Below, piece after piece: positions 53,366 to 62,300 of a DNA stretch of 64,000 bases (position 1 is the stretch's first letter; each line of letters opens with the position of its first letter). The notes beneath the pieces are model-generated. The model was not told the origin of the DNA and made no database searches. It saw nothing but the letters and a program-made list of their open reading frames with translations. This stretch comes from Lewinellaceae bacterium (GTDB taxonomy: Bacteria; Bacteroidota; Bacteroidia; Chitinophagales; Saprospiraceae). Both the position numbers and the translations under genes were made by a program. Where the stretch lies: assembly GCA_020636275.1 (NCBI GenBank), contig JACJYD010000001.1:682001-746000 (forward strand), in the 5' to 3' direction.

Positions 53366-55315
53366 TTACTTGTTTTTAATAAAGAAGCTGAGCGGCACAT
53401 TCACGCCCGCTTTCCAGGACCAGCTATTATTGTAGCCGTAGTAGGTGAACTCGGTATGTGCGAACGGAAAAACGAGGGCTATTCCTGCTTCCAGGTGGGT
53501 TTCCTGGTTAAACTGCTGGAAGTTAACCGCGAATTTGTTTACGTCGTAGGAGGCTGGAATTATTCCATTCAAATCGCCCCTGTATTCCTCCCAGGTCGCA
53601 CCGTCCATAAAGGTGAGGCCGGCGGTGAAGAAGAGGTGGCGAAGGTATTTTATCCGGTAAAACGGACCGACGCATAGTCCGGCATGGAAGAAACGGCCAG
53701 CGTATTCGGTGTCGTAGAAATTCGGTTTTTGCACGTCGACCCCCTTACTTTCCAGATCGGTGCAAATAGCGCTGAGCTGATAGACGGTATAGATGGGAAA
53801 TGGTTCGAGTTTTGGGGAGCGGTGGTATCCGAAGAAATAGCCTCCTATCGGGGCATAGACAGTTACCCCGAAATGCTCCATGCTTTGGAACCGGAAATCC
53901 TCTTTTAGTCTGGAGCCGAAGTTGTCCAAACGCCGACCGAAATTGGGTGGGCCAATGCTTCGTGAATGCTGGTCGACCAGGCTGGCTAACTGGTAATTGC
54001 CGGCGATATACATGTTCGCAACGAATCCCTTGCTCCCCATCCACCAGGGGCAACCGCAGTTTTCAACCTTCCCTTTCATGCCGGGGCAGGTATCGTCGAG
54101 ATCGGGAATGGTGTCGCCATCGCTATCGGGGCATCCTTTAAAGCGGGCCGGGCCTTTTACGTCGATGCAGCGGTCGTATTTGTCCGGGATGCCGTCCCCA
54201 TCCTGGTCGGGGCATCCTTTGAGGCGGGGCAGGCCGGGGGTGTCGATGCATTCATCCATGCTGTCTACAACCCCGTCGCCGTCCATATCGGGTTCGGGGC
54301 AGCCCCGGTACAGGAGCACACCTGGAACCTCGGGACACTTATCGTCGATATCCGGGATTTCGTCGCCATCGCTATCGGGGCATCCGTCCAGCGCGACCAG
54401 GCCGGGCTCGAAGCGGCAGCGGTCGTCTTTGTCCAGGACCCCATCGCCGTCGCTGTCGGGACAGCCTTTGAGTTCCTTAGGCCCTGCGGCATAGGGGCAA
54501 TCGTCCTGATGGTCAGGCAGCCCGTCGTTGTCGCTGTCGGGACAGCCGTCGGAGCTTTTGGGCCCTTGCACTTTCGGGCAAGGATCGTATTTATTGGGCA
54601 CGCCATCCAGATCGTCGTCCGGACAGCCGGATATCGTGCGAAAACCGAATTCATAAGGACATTCATCCAATGCATCGGGCACGCCGTCGGTATCGGAGTC
54701 CAGTTCGAAGGCATTTTTGCACTGGTAATCATCGAGCGAGCCGGAGAAATGGGTGATGCCGTAGATATAGACCCGCCATTGCCCGTTTTCGAATTTGGCG
54801 ATGGTTTCCATGATCTTTTGAGTAGTGCCGAAATTTTCGCCCCGTTTATTGACGCCATTGAGCTGGAGCTCAAAGACCACCTGAACGCCCGGGTAGGAGG
54901 TCTGGAAAGTACGGCACCCCAGATAGGTGGTCTTGACCGAATTCATCTCTCCGTTCGGTTGATAAAGCAGGGGAAAGGACAAGAGGTAATCCGAAGCGTC
55001 CTGGTACATCCCGGAGCCAAGCCGGAAGCCCGAGGGGGTGAGGTCGTATTCCACCTTCACTTCCGGTCCTGCGAAGCCCGCCCGGGGGAAATCCGGATCG
55101 TAGGCGTTGGCGATCAGTTTTTGCCGTTGGGTTTCCGGCAGGCCTTCGATGCAGATATTGTTGAGCAACTGCGCGTAGTAATCGACCAGTTCCAGCGCCT
55201 GCCCTTTGATCTCCTGCCAGTCGCCCGCCGATAAGGCGCCCGACTGCCCAAACGCCGGCGCATGGCCGGTGAGGATTAAAAACAGGAGTGGTATGGAGAG
55301 TGGTAGTCGTTTCAC
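53366..55315 (-). CDS. Secreted protein with thrombospondin type 3 repeats
   Basis: 649 residues with a signal peptide (LLFLILTGHAPAFGQ). Residues ~35-200 form an unidentified periplasmic or extracellular domain. From ~205 to 425 run nine or so TSP3 repeats of the form DxDxDGxxDxxDxCP, for example DSDTDGVPDALDECP, DSDGDGVLDKDDRC and DQDGDGIPDKYDRC, which bind calcium. The C-terminal ~215 residues alternate strands with many aromatic residues (YAPIGGYFFGYHRSPK, HLFFTAGLTFMDGATW) and look like a small outer-membrane barrel, so the protein may be an OmpA-like surface structure. No OmpA C-terminal motif seen. Third gene of the operon starting at 56782. Confidence 0.85.
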   Translation of the reverse strand: MKRLPLSIPLLFLILTGHAPAFGQSGALSAGDWQEIKGQALELVDYYAQLLNNICIEGLPETQRQKLIANAYDPDFPRAGFAGPEVKVEYDLTPSGFRLGSGMYQDASDYLLSFPLLYQPNGEMNSVKTTYLGCRTFQTSYPGVQVVFELQLNGVNKRGENFGTTQKIMETIAKFENGQWRVYIYGITHFSGSLDDYQCKNAFELDSDTDGVPDALDECPYEFGFRTISGCPDDDLDGVPNKYDPCPKVQGPKSSDGCPDSDNDGLPDHQDDCPYAAGPKELKGCPDSDGDGVLDKDDRCRFEPGLVALDGCPDSDGDEIPDIDDKCPEVPGVLLYRGCPEPDMDGDGVVDSMDECIDTPGLPRLKGCPDQDGDGIPDKYDRCIDVKGPARFKGCPDSDGDTIPDLDDTCPGMKGKVENCGCPWWMGSKGFVANMYIAGNYQLASLVDQHSRSIGPPNFGRRLDNFGSRLKEDFRFQSMEHFGVTVYAPIGGYFFGYHRSPKLEPFPIYTVYQLSAICTDLESKGVDVQKPNFYDTEYAGRFFHAGLCVGPFYRIKYLRHLFFTAGLTFMDGATWEEYRGDLNGIIPASYDVNKFAVNFQQFNQETHLEAGIALVFPFAHTEFTYYGYNNSWSWKAGVNVPLSFFIKNK

Positions 55316-55355
55316 GATAGTATGTTGATGAATACTGGACAGCCCTGTTCAATAA

Positions 55356-56216
55356 TTATTGAGGGGTAGTCGCCAGATTTAGACACTCTTCCTTGTAATT
55401 GCGGACGTCGGTTTCAGTGGCCGGGTACAGTTCGGAAATGAGCCAGCCCGTATTAAAATCTTCCCGGGCCGTTTGCCGGATCACGAAGATCCAGTTGGGC
55501 ACCTGGAAGAAGTGATATTCGATCGAGTTGATATGTTGCAGTTGGAAGTCGCCGAGGTAGACTTCCCAGGCCAGGGTATTGAGCAGTGAATTATTGGGAT
55601 TAAAATCCATGCAATCCGAGAGGTTGACCTTTTCGTCGAACACCCGTTTGAGGGCGCTGAAGTTGGTGCCGTGGCTCATGGGACTGAGGAAGGCCTTTCG
55701 GCGGACATTGGTGTAGGGAAACCGGTCCGGGCACAGATCGGCGAAGATCTCCGGGTTGAGCATAGAGACGATCACCCACTCTGACCCCCCTGTGGCGGCG
55801 TCCTGGCGGATCTGGAGCACCAGGCTTGCGGTGCAGGGTTGGCCCTGGAACAGCACATCGCAGTTGACGGTAGCGTACCAGTTGCCCGTTTCGAACTCCA
55901 GGAAGGAGGGGCATTGATTGTCGACTGCCTGATCGATAAAAGCCTCGACCTCCGACTCCGACCATTCCGTGCTGCGCAGGTTGAACAAGCTATAGATGAT
56001 CTCCTTTCGGGTAATGTCGCGTTTTTGGAAAAGCTGGTACCATTTGTCGAGCACCCGCTGGTTGACATCACCGTTGAAGCGGTCGATAAAATCATCGACC
56101 GTATGCACCTCCACGACAAAATTTTCCTTGATCCAGTCGTCGGAAGGCTGGGAAAGGAAAAATGCCGGCAAGACGAGGAATGCCAGGAAAGGGAGCAGGA
56201 ATTTTAATTTTGCCAT
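55356..56216 (-). CDS. Secreted protein of unknown function
   Basis: Start at ATG 56216 (MAKLKFLLPFLAFLVLP), because it opens a signal peptide (cleavage near FFLSQ/PS); 286 residues. A central helical part (DFIDRFNGDVNQRVLDKWYQ) precedes a beta-rich part: GNWYATVNCDVLFQGQPCTA, SLVLQIRQDAATGGSEWVI. Two Cys pairs could form disulfides. A repeated theme with the preceding gene is a motif describing force or flow (Y-W...I), but no known family is recognised. Starts 13 bases inside the gene before it and is followed after 40 bases by the TSP3 gene. Confidence 0.65.
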   Translation of the reverse strand: MAKLKFLLPFLAFLVLPAFFLSQPSDDWIKENFVVEVHTVDDFIDRFNGDVNQRVLDKWYQLFQKRDITRKEIIYSLFNLRSTEWSESEVEAFIDQAVDNQCPSFLEFETGNWYATVNCDVLFQGQPCTASLVLQIRQDAATGGSEWVIVSMLNPEIFADLCPDRFPYTNVRRKAFLSPMSHGTNFSALKRVFDEKVNLSDCMDFNPNNSLLNTLAWEVYLGDFQLQHINSIEYHFFQVPNWIFVIRQTAREDFNTGWLISELYPATETDVRNYKEECLNLATTPQ

Positions 56217-56782
56217 GTTTCCTCCACATTGATATCGCCCAGCAAAATGTCCCAGCATTTCATCGAATTGCCTGCCTGGGCCACGCTCACCTGTTTGAGG
56301 ACCACCTCGATATGCTTCTCGGTGATATCTTCATAGGCGGGCTGGTCATTTTTATAACCGGTAAATTTTTGTTTAATGGTAATGACGCCGTAAAAATTGC
56401 CATCGACGCCCTTGCGCAGTTGGCTGACGTAGCCCACTTCCACCCATTTGATCTCGACCCGGGTATAGCCCAGCAGTTGGAGGTGTTTGAAATAGTCGCG
56501 CACCTTGTATTCGCTGATATTGCTGCGATTGGCGCTGGACACCTGCACGACGCGGTCTTCATCGAGGAAGAGTTTGCAGGCCAGGTCGACCGCCCCCGAC
56601 GATTTGAGCAAGGAGCTTTTGTTGTCGCAGATGATCTGGATGTAATTCGACAGGTAGGTCGTTTTCTGGAGCGCCTGGGCGCTGTACTCATCGGCCTTTG
56701 GCGGCAGGCCGTCGCACTGGGCGGCAAGGGCGAATGGAGCTAGTAAAAATAGAGCGGCAATTGGGAAAATGGTTCGGCGCAT
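56204..56782 (-). CDS. Secreted protein of unknown function, operon leader
   Basis: 192 residues with a signal peptide (IAALFLLAPFALAAQ). The mature chain starts with helices (YSAQALQKTTYLSNYIQIIC) and then short strands (EDRVVQVSSANRSNISEYKV, YTRVEIKWVEVGYV, YGVITIKQKFTGY). The beta part resembles NTF2- or cystatin-like accessory domains often found in Bacteroidota exported proteins, though this is a weak impression. It begins the operon 56782 to 53366, and its end overlaps the next start by 13 bases. A candidate promoter lies 57 bases upstream. Confidence 0.65.
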   Translation of the reverse strand: MRRTIFPIAALFLLAPFALAAQCDGLPPKADEYSAQALQKTTYLSNYIQIICDNKSSLLKSSGAVDLACKLFLDEDRVVQVSSANRSNISEYKVRDYFKHLQLLGYTRVEIKWVEVGYVSQLRKGVDGNFYGVITIKQKFTGYKNDQPAYEDITEKHIEVVLKQVSVAQAGNSMKCWDILLGDINVEETWQN

Positions 56783-56838
56783 GTTTTTCTCGGTTGTATG
56801 TTCATTCGGGATATGTCAGTACAAGGCCCTTTGGTTTG

Positions 56839-56846
56839 CAAAGATA
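56839..56846 (-). promoter_or_regulatory. Bacteroidota -7 promoter element for the TSP3 operon
   Basis: TATCTTTG on the minus strand matches TAnnTTTG; a TTTAG about 20 bases further upstream may be a weak -33 box. It leaves a leader of about 50 bases. Confidence 0.5.
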
Positions 56847-56946
56847 AGCAATCGTTTGGCTAAATGCACTAGGGAGACAATGATAGCGGGAATTGAGGGA
56901 AAAGTCAACACTCCACGGTCAACATTCAACTAAAAAAAATTGATCC

Positions 56947-58140
56947 TCAATAAAGGCATCCAAATAACCAGAGTGGAATAGTCTTTCCCACTGGATATTC
57001 CATATCGTCGCGTACAGCGAAGCTGTTGGGGATACCCGCGATCTGTTTATAGCCTTTTTGTTTCCCGCCTATTTCGAAGGTGTAGCGATTATCGATGATA
57101 AAATCGCCCTTATCAGGCACGTTCACCTCGTGCCGGCATTGGAGTTGGTTTTGGAAAAATGTTTCACGCAGGTTGCCCACGTTGGGCGAGGCCGGTGCGA
57201 GGGCAAATGCGAGGCATGTATTCTGGAGGTAGATCTTTTCAGGTTTTTGGAGCAATGACAACCCTGCACCGGGAGGGTAGAGCAGCCGGATAAGGCGGGC
57301 GTTTTCCAGATAGATCAGGTAGTTGAGTACTGTATTTCGATGGATGCCGGCTTTTTCGGCCAGTTGGGTGAGGTTGGGTTTGAACGGCACGTTAGAAGAG
57401 AGGATGAACAGCAAGAGCAGGAGTTTTCGCGCATTCCGCGGGTCAAACCCTTTCAGCGACGCCATGTCATATTCGATAACCACCCGCACCAATTGCTCCA
57501 GTCTTTGGTGGAAGCCCTCTTCGTCTTCGAGGAAGAAGGGATAATAGCCAAAGGAGAGATATTTACGAAAATGTTCCAGCGGACGGAAATCGACTGGGAA
57601 CAGATCTGTGATCTCCCTGCCGCGGGCTAGCAGGTCATCGAGAGAGAAGGGGGCGAATGTCAGGATGCCTGACAGGTCGAGGAACTCGCGGAAGGAGAGT
57701 CCGTGCAATTCGTACATTAAGGCTCTTCTACTGAGATCACCCTCCTCTTTTGCCAGGTCGATGATCGAGGAGCCGGTAAAGGCAATTTGCAGGTCGGGAT
57801 AGAAATCATGGAGGTTTTTCACCTCCCGGGCCCAGCCGGGGTATTTGTGCACTTCATCCAGGAAAGCTACTTTTCCGCCTTCCCTGTAAAACTGTTCGAC
57901 GGTAGTCGACAGCGGATTTTGGGTAAAATAAAGATCATCGAGCGAAAAATACGCCGCTTGGGTAGCCGGCAGCCCGAGCGCGCGCATGCGTTGGAGCAGC
58001 AAGGTGGTTTTTCCCGTTCCTCTTGCGCCTTTTATGCCCACCAACCTATTATCCCACCGGATCTCATCCAGAAGATAGCGGCTGTGCGCAAGGGGCGTTT
58101 TGCGTGCGAGCGCGGCGGATTTGGCGAGTAAAGTTTCCAT
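56947..58140 (-). CDS. AAA ATPase with DUF4143 C-terminal domain
   Basis: 397 residues, AAA_14/DUF4143 type. Walker A is GARGTGKT (38-45), Walker B KVAFLDEVHK (LDE 95-97), sensor region IAFTGSSIIDLAKEEGDLSR, and the LHGLSFREFLDL motif is typical of the family. The winged-helix part carries KAGIHRNTVLNYLIYLENARLI. The C-terminal domain ends FIIDNRYTFEIGGKQKGYKQ and PLWLFGCLY, a PD-(D/E)XK-like fold in which the D...E.GGK pattern replaces the usual ExK. The start codon lies one base after a perfect palindrome. Family members occur in many copies and may be regulators or defence genes; function is not established. Confidence 0.9.
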   Translation of the reverse strand: METLLAKSAALARKTPLAHSRYLLDEIRWDNRLVGIKGARGTGKTTLLLQRMRALGLPATQAAYFSLDDLYFTQNPLSTTVEQFYREGGKVAFLDEVHKYPGWAREVKNLHDFYPDLQIAFTGSSIIDLAKEEGDLSRRALMYELHGLSFREFLDLSGILTFAPFSLDDLLARGREITDLFPVDFRPLEHFRKYLSFGYYPFFLEDEEGFHQRLEQLVRVVIEYDMASLKGFDPRNARKLLLLLFILSSNVPFKPNLTQLAEKAGIHRNTVLNYLIYLENARLIRLLYPPGAGLSLLQKPEKIYLQNTCLAFALAPASPNVGNLRETFFQNQLQCRHEVNVPDKGDFIIDNRYTFEIGGKQKGYKQIAGIPNSFAVRDDMEYPVGKTIPLWLFGCLY

Positions 58141-58141
58141 T

Positions 58142-58194
58142 TTGCACTTTTAAAAGTGCAATTTACGACATTTTTTGCACTTTTAAAAGTGCAA
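58142..58194. promoter_or_regulatory. Two perfect 20-bp palindromes directly upstream of the AAA ATPase
   Basis: TTGCACTTTTAAAAGTGCAA occurs at 58142-58161 and again, identical, at 58175-58194. Centre-to-centre distance is 33 bases (about three helical turns), so dimers bound to both would face the same side of the DNA. The first copy ends one base before the ATG (58140 on the minus strand), leaving no room for a ribosome site. The copies lie between the Uma2 stop (58202) and this start. Autorepression by a dimeric DNA-binding protein, or RNA hairpins controlling translation, are both possible. Confidence 0.85.
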
Positions 58195-58201
58195 TTTTGG
58201 T

Positions 58202-58774
58202 TTATTCGAAGAAATCGACCGCCAGCCCCTCTACCCATCCGGCTTTGATCACTTCCCCTTTCTGAAAGGTCCGGACCTTGGCATAGCCTTCGGAGGAAGG
58301 CTCTGTATAGACTTCCACGCACGCCTCTTCCAGGTTGACGATCCAGGTTTCGGGGATGCCGGCCGCGGCGTAGAGCGGTAGCTTGACCAGCCGGTCTTTG
58401 GCCAGGGAGGAGTCGGCCACTTCGATAAGGAAGAGGATGTCTTGTGGTTTGGGGTGGGCGTTTTTGAACGTCTCCGGTATGCGTTTCGCCACGGTCAGGT
58501 CCGGCTCCGGCTCGGAAAATTCATCCAGCGCCACTGGGTTTTGGACCCGTATCCAGGCGCGTTCGTGCAGGTGAAGGACCAGCCATTGCATCAGCTGGTC
58601 TACCACGAAGGCATGTTTGCTGTTAATTGGCGACATCTCTACAATTTCTCCATCCAATAATTCGACACGTTTCCCTGTGGGGAAAAATTGCAGCTCCGCC
58701 AGGCGGTGGTAATCGGCCACCGAGAAGCGGTATTTTTTCAAGACCGGTGCGGTTGTAGTGGTTTGTTCGGTCAT
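58202..58774 (-). CDS. Uma2-family (DUF820) PD-(D/E)XK nuclease-like protein
   Basis: Start at ATG 58774 (MTEQTTTTAPVLKKYRFSV), 190 residues. The order matches Uma2: HRLAELQFFPTGKRVELLDG, EIVEMSPINSKHAFVV, EPDLTV, FLIEVADSSLAKDRLVKLPL with ...AGIPETWIVN. The D of EPDL and E of LIEV supply PD-(D/E)XK-like active-site acids; the usual lysine is not clear. Uma2 proteins are common in cyanobacteria and Bacteroidota, often with AAA ATPases; their target is unknown. It may be co-transcribed with the ATPase downstream, although the palindromes lie between them. A DUF4143 remnant lies directly upstream. Confidence 0.88.
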   Translation of the reverse strand: MTEQTTTTAPVLKKYRFSVADYHRLAELQFFPTGKRVELLDGEIVEMSPINSKHAFVVDQLMQWLVLHLHERAWIRVQNPVALDEFSEPEPDLTVAKRIPETFKNAHPKPQDILFLIEVADSSLAKDRLVKLPLYAAAGIPETWIVNLEEACVEVYTEPSSEGYAKVRTFQKGEVIKAGWVEGLAVDFFE

Positions 58775-58837
58775 TTTTTTTGTGGAATGAGGTAGGAAGA
58801 TACGGAGAAAAGGCTGAAAAGGCAAGGTTCCCACTGT

Positions 58838-58912
58838 TTAATAAAGACACCCAAACAGCCAAAGCGGGATACCTTTCCCTACGGGCTATTCCATACCGTC
58901 GCGGATTTCATT
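58838..58912 (-). pseudogene. Remnant of a second DUF4143 ATPase C-terminus
   Basis: On the minus strand this reads IRDGME, stop, PVGKGIPLWLFGCLY, stop. It closely matches the end of the neighbouring ATPase (RDDMEYPVGKTIPLWLFGCLY) at both protein and DNA level, with one internal stop. No similarity continues upstream past 58912. So an older, related ATPase gene stood here, and its 3' end survived before the Uma2 gene. The rest of the gap (58913-59312) contains no gene that I can support; a run of nine G's is at ~59260. Confidence 0.75.
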
Positions 58913-59312
58913 TTGCATAATGGAAGGTGCAAATCAGGGAATTTTTTGCATGTCAGGGAAGGCTTTTTATTAGAGAATGTAGAGGCTCAGGGCCCTCAAA
59001 GCCTGCCGCAGGAGCGGTTGCCGGCCTATTAAACCCGCGATTTTCCCGAATGAAAACAGGGTCCGATGGCGGCACACGGACTTTTCCTGGGAGTCAATAG
59101 CTTTGGTATAGTTGTAAGTTAAATTTTTTTGCATTATTTTGCCTCCCGATTCAGAGAGGCCTACCCCCAAATTATTGAGAAAACGCGGTTTGTGAGTTTG
59201 TTGATGAGGACAAGTTTGCAAGCCTTTTTTGTATTTCGGGCGGATGTGTTGCGCTCGAGGGGGGGGGAGAGGCTTTTCGTTTATTTAAAAATTGTTGTAA
59301 AAAATTGGAGTT

Positions 59313-62300
59313 ATGAAGGTAGGTATTGGGAAGATTATAGTATTGGGTGTTTTTGCAATGGCCAATTTATTTTTTTTGAACTCTGTTTCGGGACAAATAA
59401 CCCAGGTGGCTGGATCTCCTCAAACTAGTACTACGAATAATACTACGCTTACTATTGCAAAACCTTCAGGACTTGCTGTAGGGGATGTGATGATCGCGAA
59501 TATTGTGCAAAGCGATAATGATGGTGCAAATGGAGGTGATTTATCTAATGCTTCCTCGTCTGGATGGACTCTGATTGCTGGAGGGCAAACAGGTGTAACT
59601 GGAAGTGGCGGTGATGAGTGGTGGGGCACCCTTTTATACAAAATAGCGACTGCATTGGATGTAGCGGCTACTAATTTTACTTTTTCTTTGGATGGGACTG
59701 CTGACGACGGTTCCGGAGGAATTGTTGCCTTTTCAGGAGTTGATATCGCAGGAGGGGTTACTGAGACAGGAGCTGCAGGTGGCCCTTTTGATGTGGACCC
59801 AGGTAGCTCTTATAATAATGTTAATAATGACAACACGCTGAATGCTAATGCTATTACTACGGCTACGGCAAATGCAGCAGTGATTATGTTCGGCGTACTT
59901 GGCGACAACCAAAATATTTCAAACTGGTCAACTACGAGCCCTGGTACACTTGCTGAGATTTATGATTTACCCTACAATGCCGCTTTGGATATGGGAAGTG
60001 GAGCCGCCTGGGCAATAAAAGCATCGGCGGGTACAACGGGAGGAGGAACAGCCACCACAAGTAATAATCCTTACAACGGAGCCATTTTAATTGCCCTTCG
60101 GCGCTTCACAGGGACAATCACTACAGGGACAATTGCAGGTTCTCCATTTTGTGCCGGAAGTAGCGTCACGGTGCCCTACACCATAACCGGAACCTATGCT
60201 TCTGGAAATGTTTTTACCGCTCATCTTTCTGATGCTTCGGGTTCATTTGCCTCACCAACAGATATCGGATCAGTTACTTCTACAACTTCTGGTAGTATTT
60301 CCGCAACCATCCCGGGAGCTCAAGCACCAGGGACGGGCTTTCGAATCAGGGTCATTTCCAGTTTGCCACAGGCTATAGGATCTGATAACGGTTCTGATTT
60401 GATCATTAATGCTACTCCAGCCCCAACAGGAAGTGCATCCCAAACGTTCTGTTCAAGCGATAGCCCCACCGTAGCTGATTTGATGGCCACTGGGTCTAAT
60501 ATTCAGTGGTATGACATGTCTAGTGGAGGGAGTCTTCTTCCCTCTGGAACAGCTTTGACGGATGGCGCCAACTACTATGGGTCGCAAACAGTGTCCGGTT
60601 GTGAGAGTACTTCGAGGTTGGATGTGATAGTAACTGTTAATACCGCCCCGACTACCACCGGCGTTACTATTTGCCAGGGCGGGAACGGAGAGTTGAGTTC
60701 ATCCACGACCTGTGGAGGTGGCGGTTCTGCGTCAAGTGGGCCAAATGATGCTGGGACCGGGGCTAATATGGATGGACCCGGAACTGTGAACTGGAGCAAT
60801 CCTGGCAATATTACTACTCCAGGAAGTCCTTATGCAGATGTAAGCGTTGCGGCCACAGGCGGAACTACTATTACTGAATACTTACAAGGGACAAATTACG
60901 GATTTACTATTCCTGCAGGGGCAACCATTGATGGAATAGCGGTTTCGATCAATCGAAATAATTCTTCAAATGCTGGAGGGAATGGGATACAAGACGTTGA
61001 AGTTCGCTTATTAAAGGCGGGTACTATTGTCGGAGATAATAAAGCAGTTACTGGAGCGACATGGCCCACTTCATTTACTGTGGCCAATTATGGCTCTTCT
61101 TCAGATTTGTGGGGGACCACCTGGACCCCAACAGATATCAATAATTCTAATTTTGGAGTTGCCTTTTCGGTCACGAATAATAGCACTGTATCAGCAAGAA
61201 CTGCAACTGTGGATTATATTCAAATTACGGTGACTTATACCTTAAATGGCGTACTGAACTGGTATACAACCTCATCCGGTGGCTCTCCAATCGGCTCGGG
61301 CTCCCCATTCAACCCAGTTGGAGTTTCCGGTTCAGGGCTTTCCGATACCAATACGCCCGGTACATATACTTTTTACGCAGAATGTTCCACCGTACCTGGT
61401 TGCCGCACCGCTACTGATTTTGTAATACACCCAACCGGCAGATGGCTCGGCGTCACCAGCGGCGCCGACAACTGGAACGACGCCTCCAACTGGTGTGGAG
61501 GTATCCCTGATGCCATCACAAACGTCTACATTCCTTCGAGTGGGGTTACCTACATGCCGAGCATAGGCTCCGGAAACGGGCTATGCAATAACATGACCAT
61601 TGACGGTACGCTCACCATCGATGGCTCCAACACCCTGACCGTCTCCGGCAACTGGACCAACAATGGCACCTTCACGCCCAACACCAGTTCGGTCACATTC
61701 AACGGCAGTTCCGAACAAACGATCGGAGGTTCCGCTTCCACTGCGTTTTACAACCTGACCATTAATAATACCAGCTTAACCGGGGTTGTTCTATCCAACG
61801 CCACAACCGTCAGCAACCAACTCACCCTTACGGATGGTTTGCTTATTTTAGGGAATAACGATTTGCCTGTAAATGTAAGTATCTCAGGCGGCTCAACAGG
61901 CTCCTACGTGCAAACCAATGGTTCCGGCTGCCTGACGCAACCCCTTGCTGCAAGCAATTCCAAAACGTTTCCGGTTGGCCGGAGCGCCTATAACCCGGCT
62001 GTTTTGGATTTGGCAGCCGGAAGCACCTCGGATGATTTCTGTATTCGTGTGGAAGACGATGTTTTTCAGACGGGCTCCAGCGGGGCGACAGTGAGCGACA
62101 AGGTCGTTGATCGCACATGGTTTGTTAATGAAGGAACCGCAGGAGGAAGCACTGCTACCTTAACTGTAACCTGGAACAGTGGTGAAGCATTGGGTACTTT
62201 TGATCCTTCGGCGTGTTATATCTCTCATTATTCAGGATCAGGCTGGAATGGGTACACACCTGGAAATGCGGGAGCAGGGCCAACCTTTTCCATTTCTCGA

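Noticed and set aside
59250..59275. Poly-G tract as a phase-variation switch
   Set aside because: Nine G's lie about 40 bases before the T9SS gene, but not between recognisable promoter boxes; one observation is not enough to claim variation.
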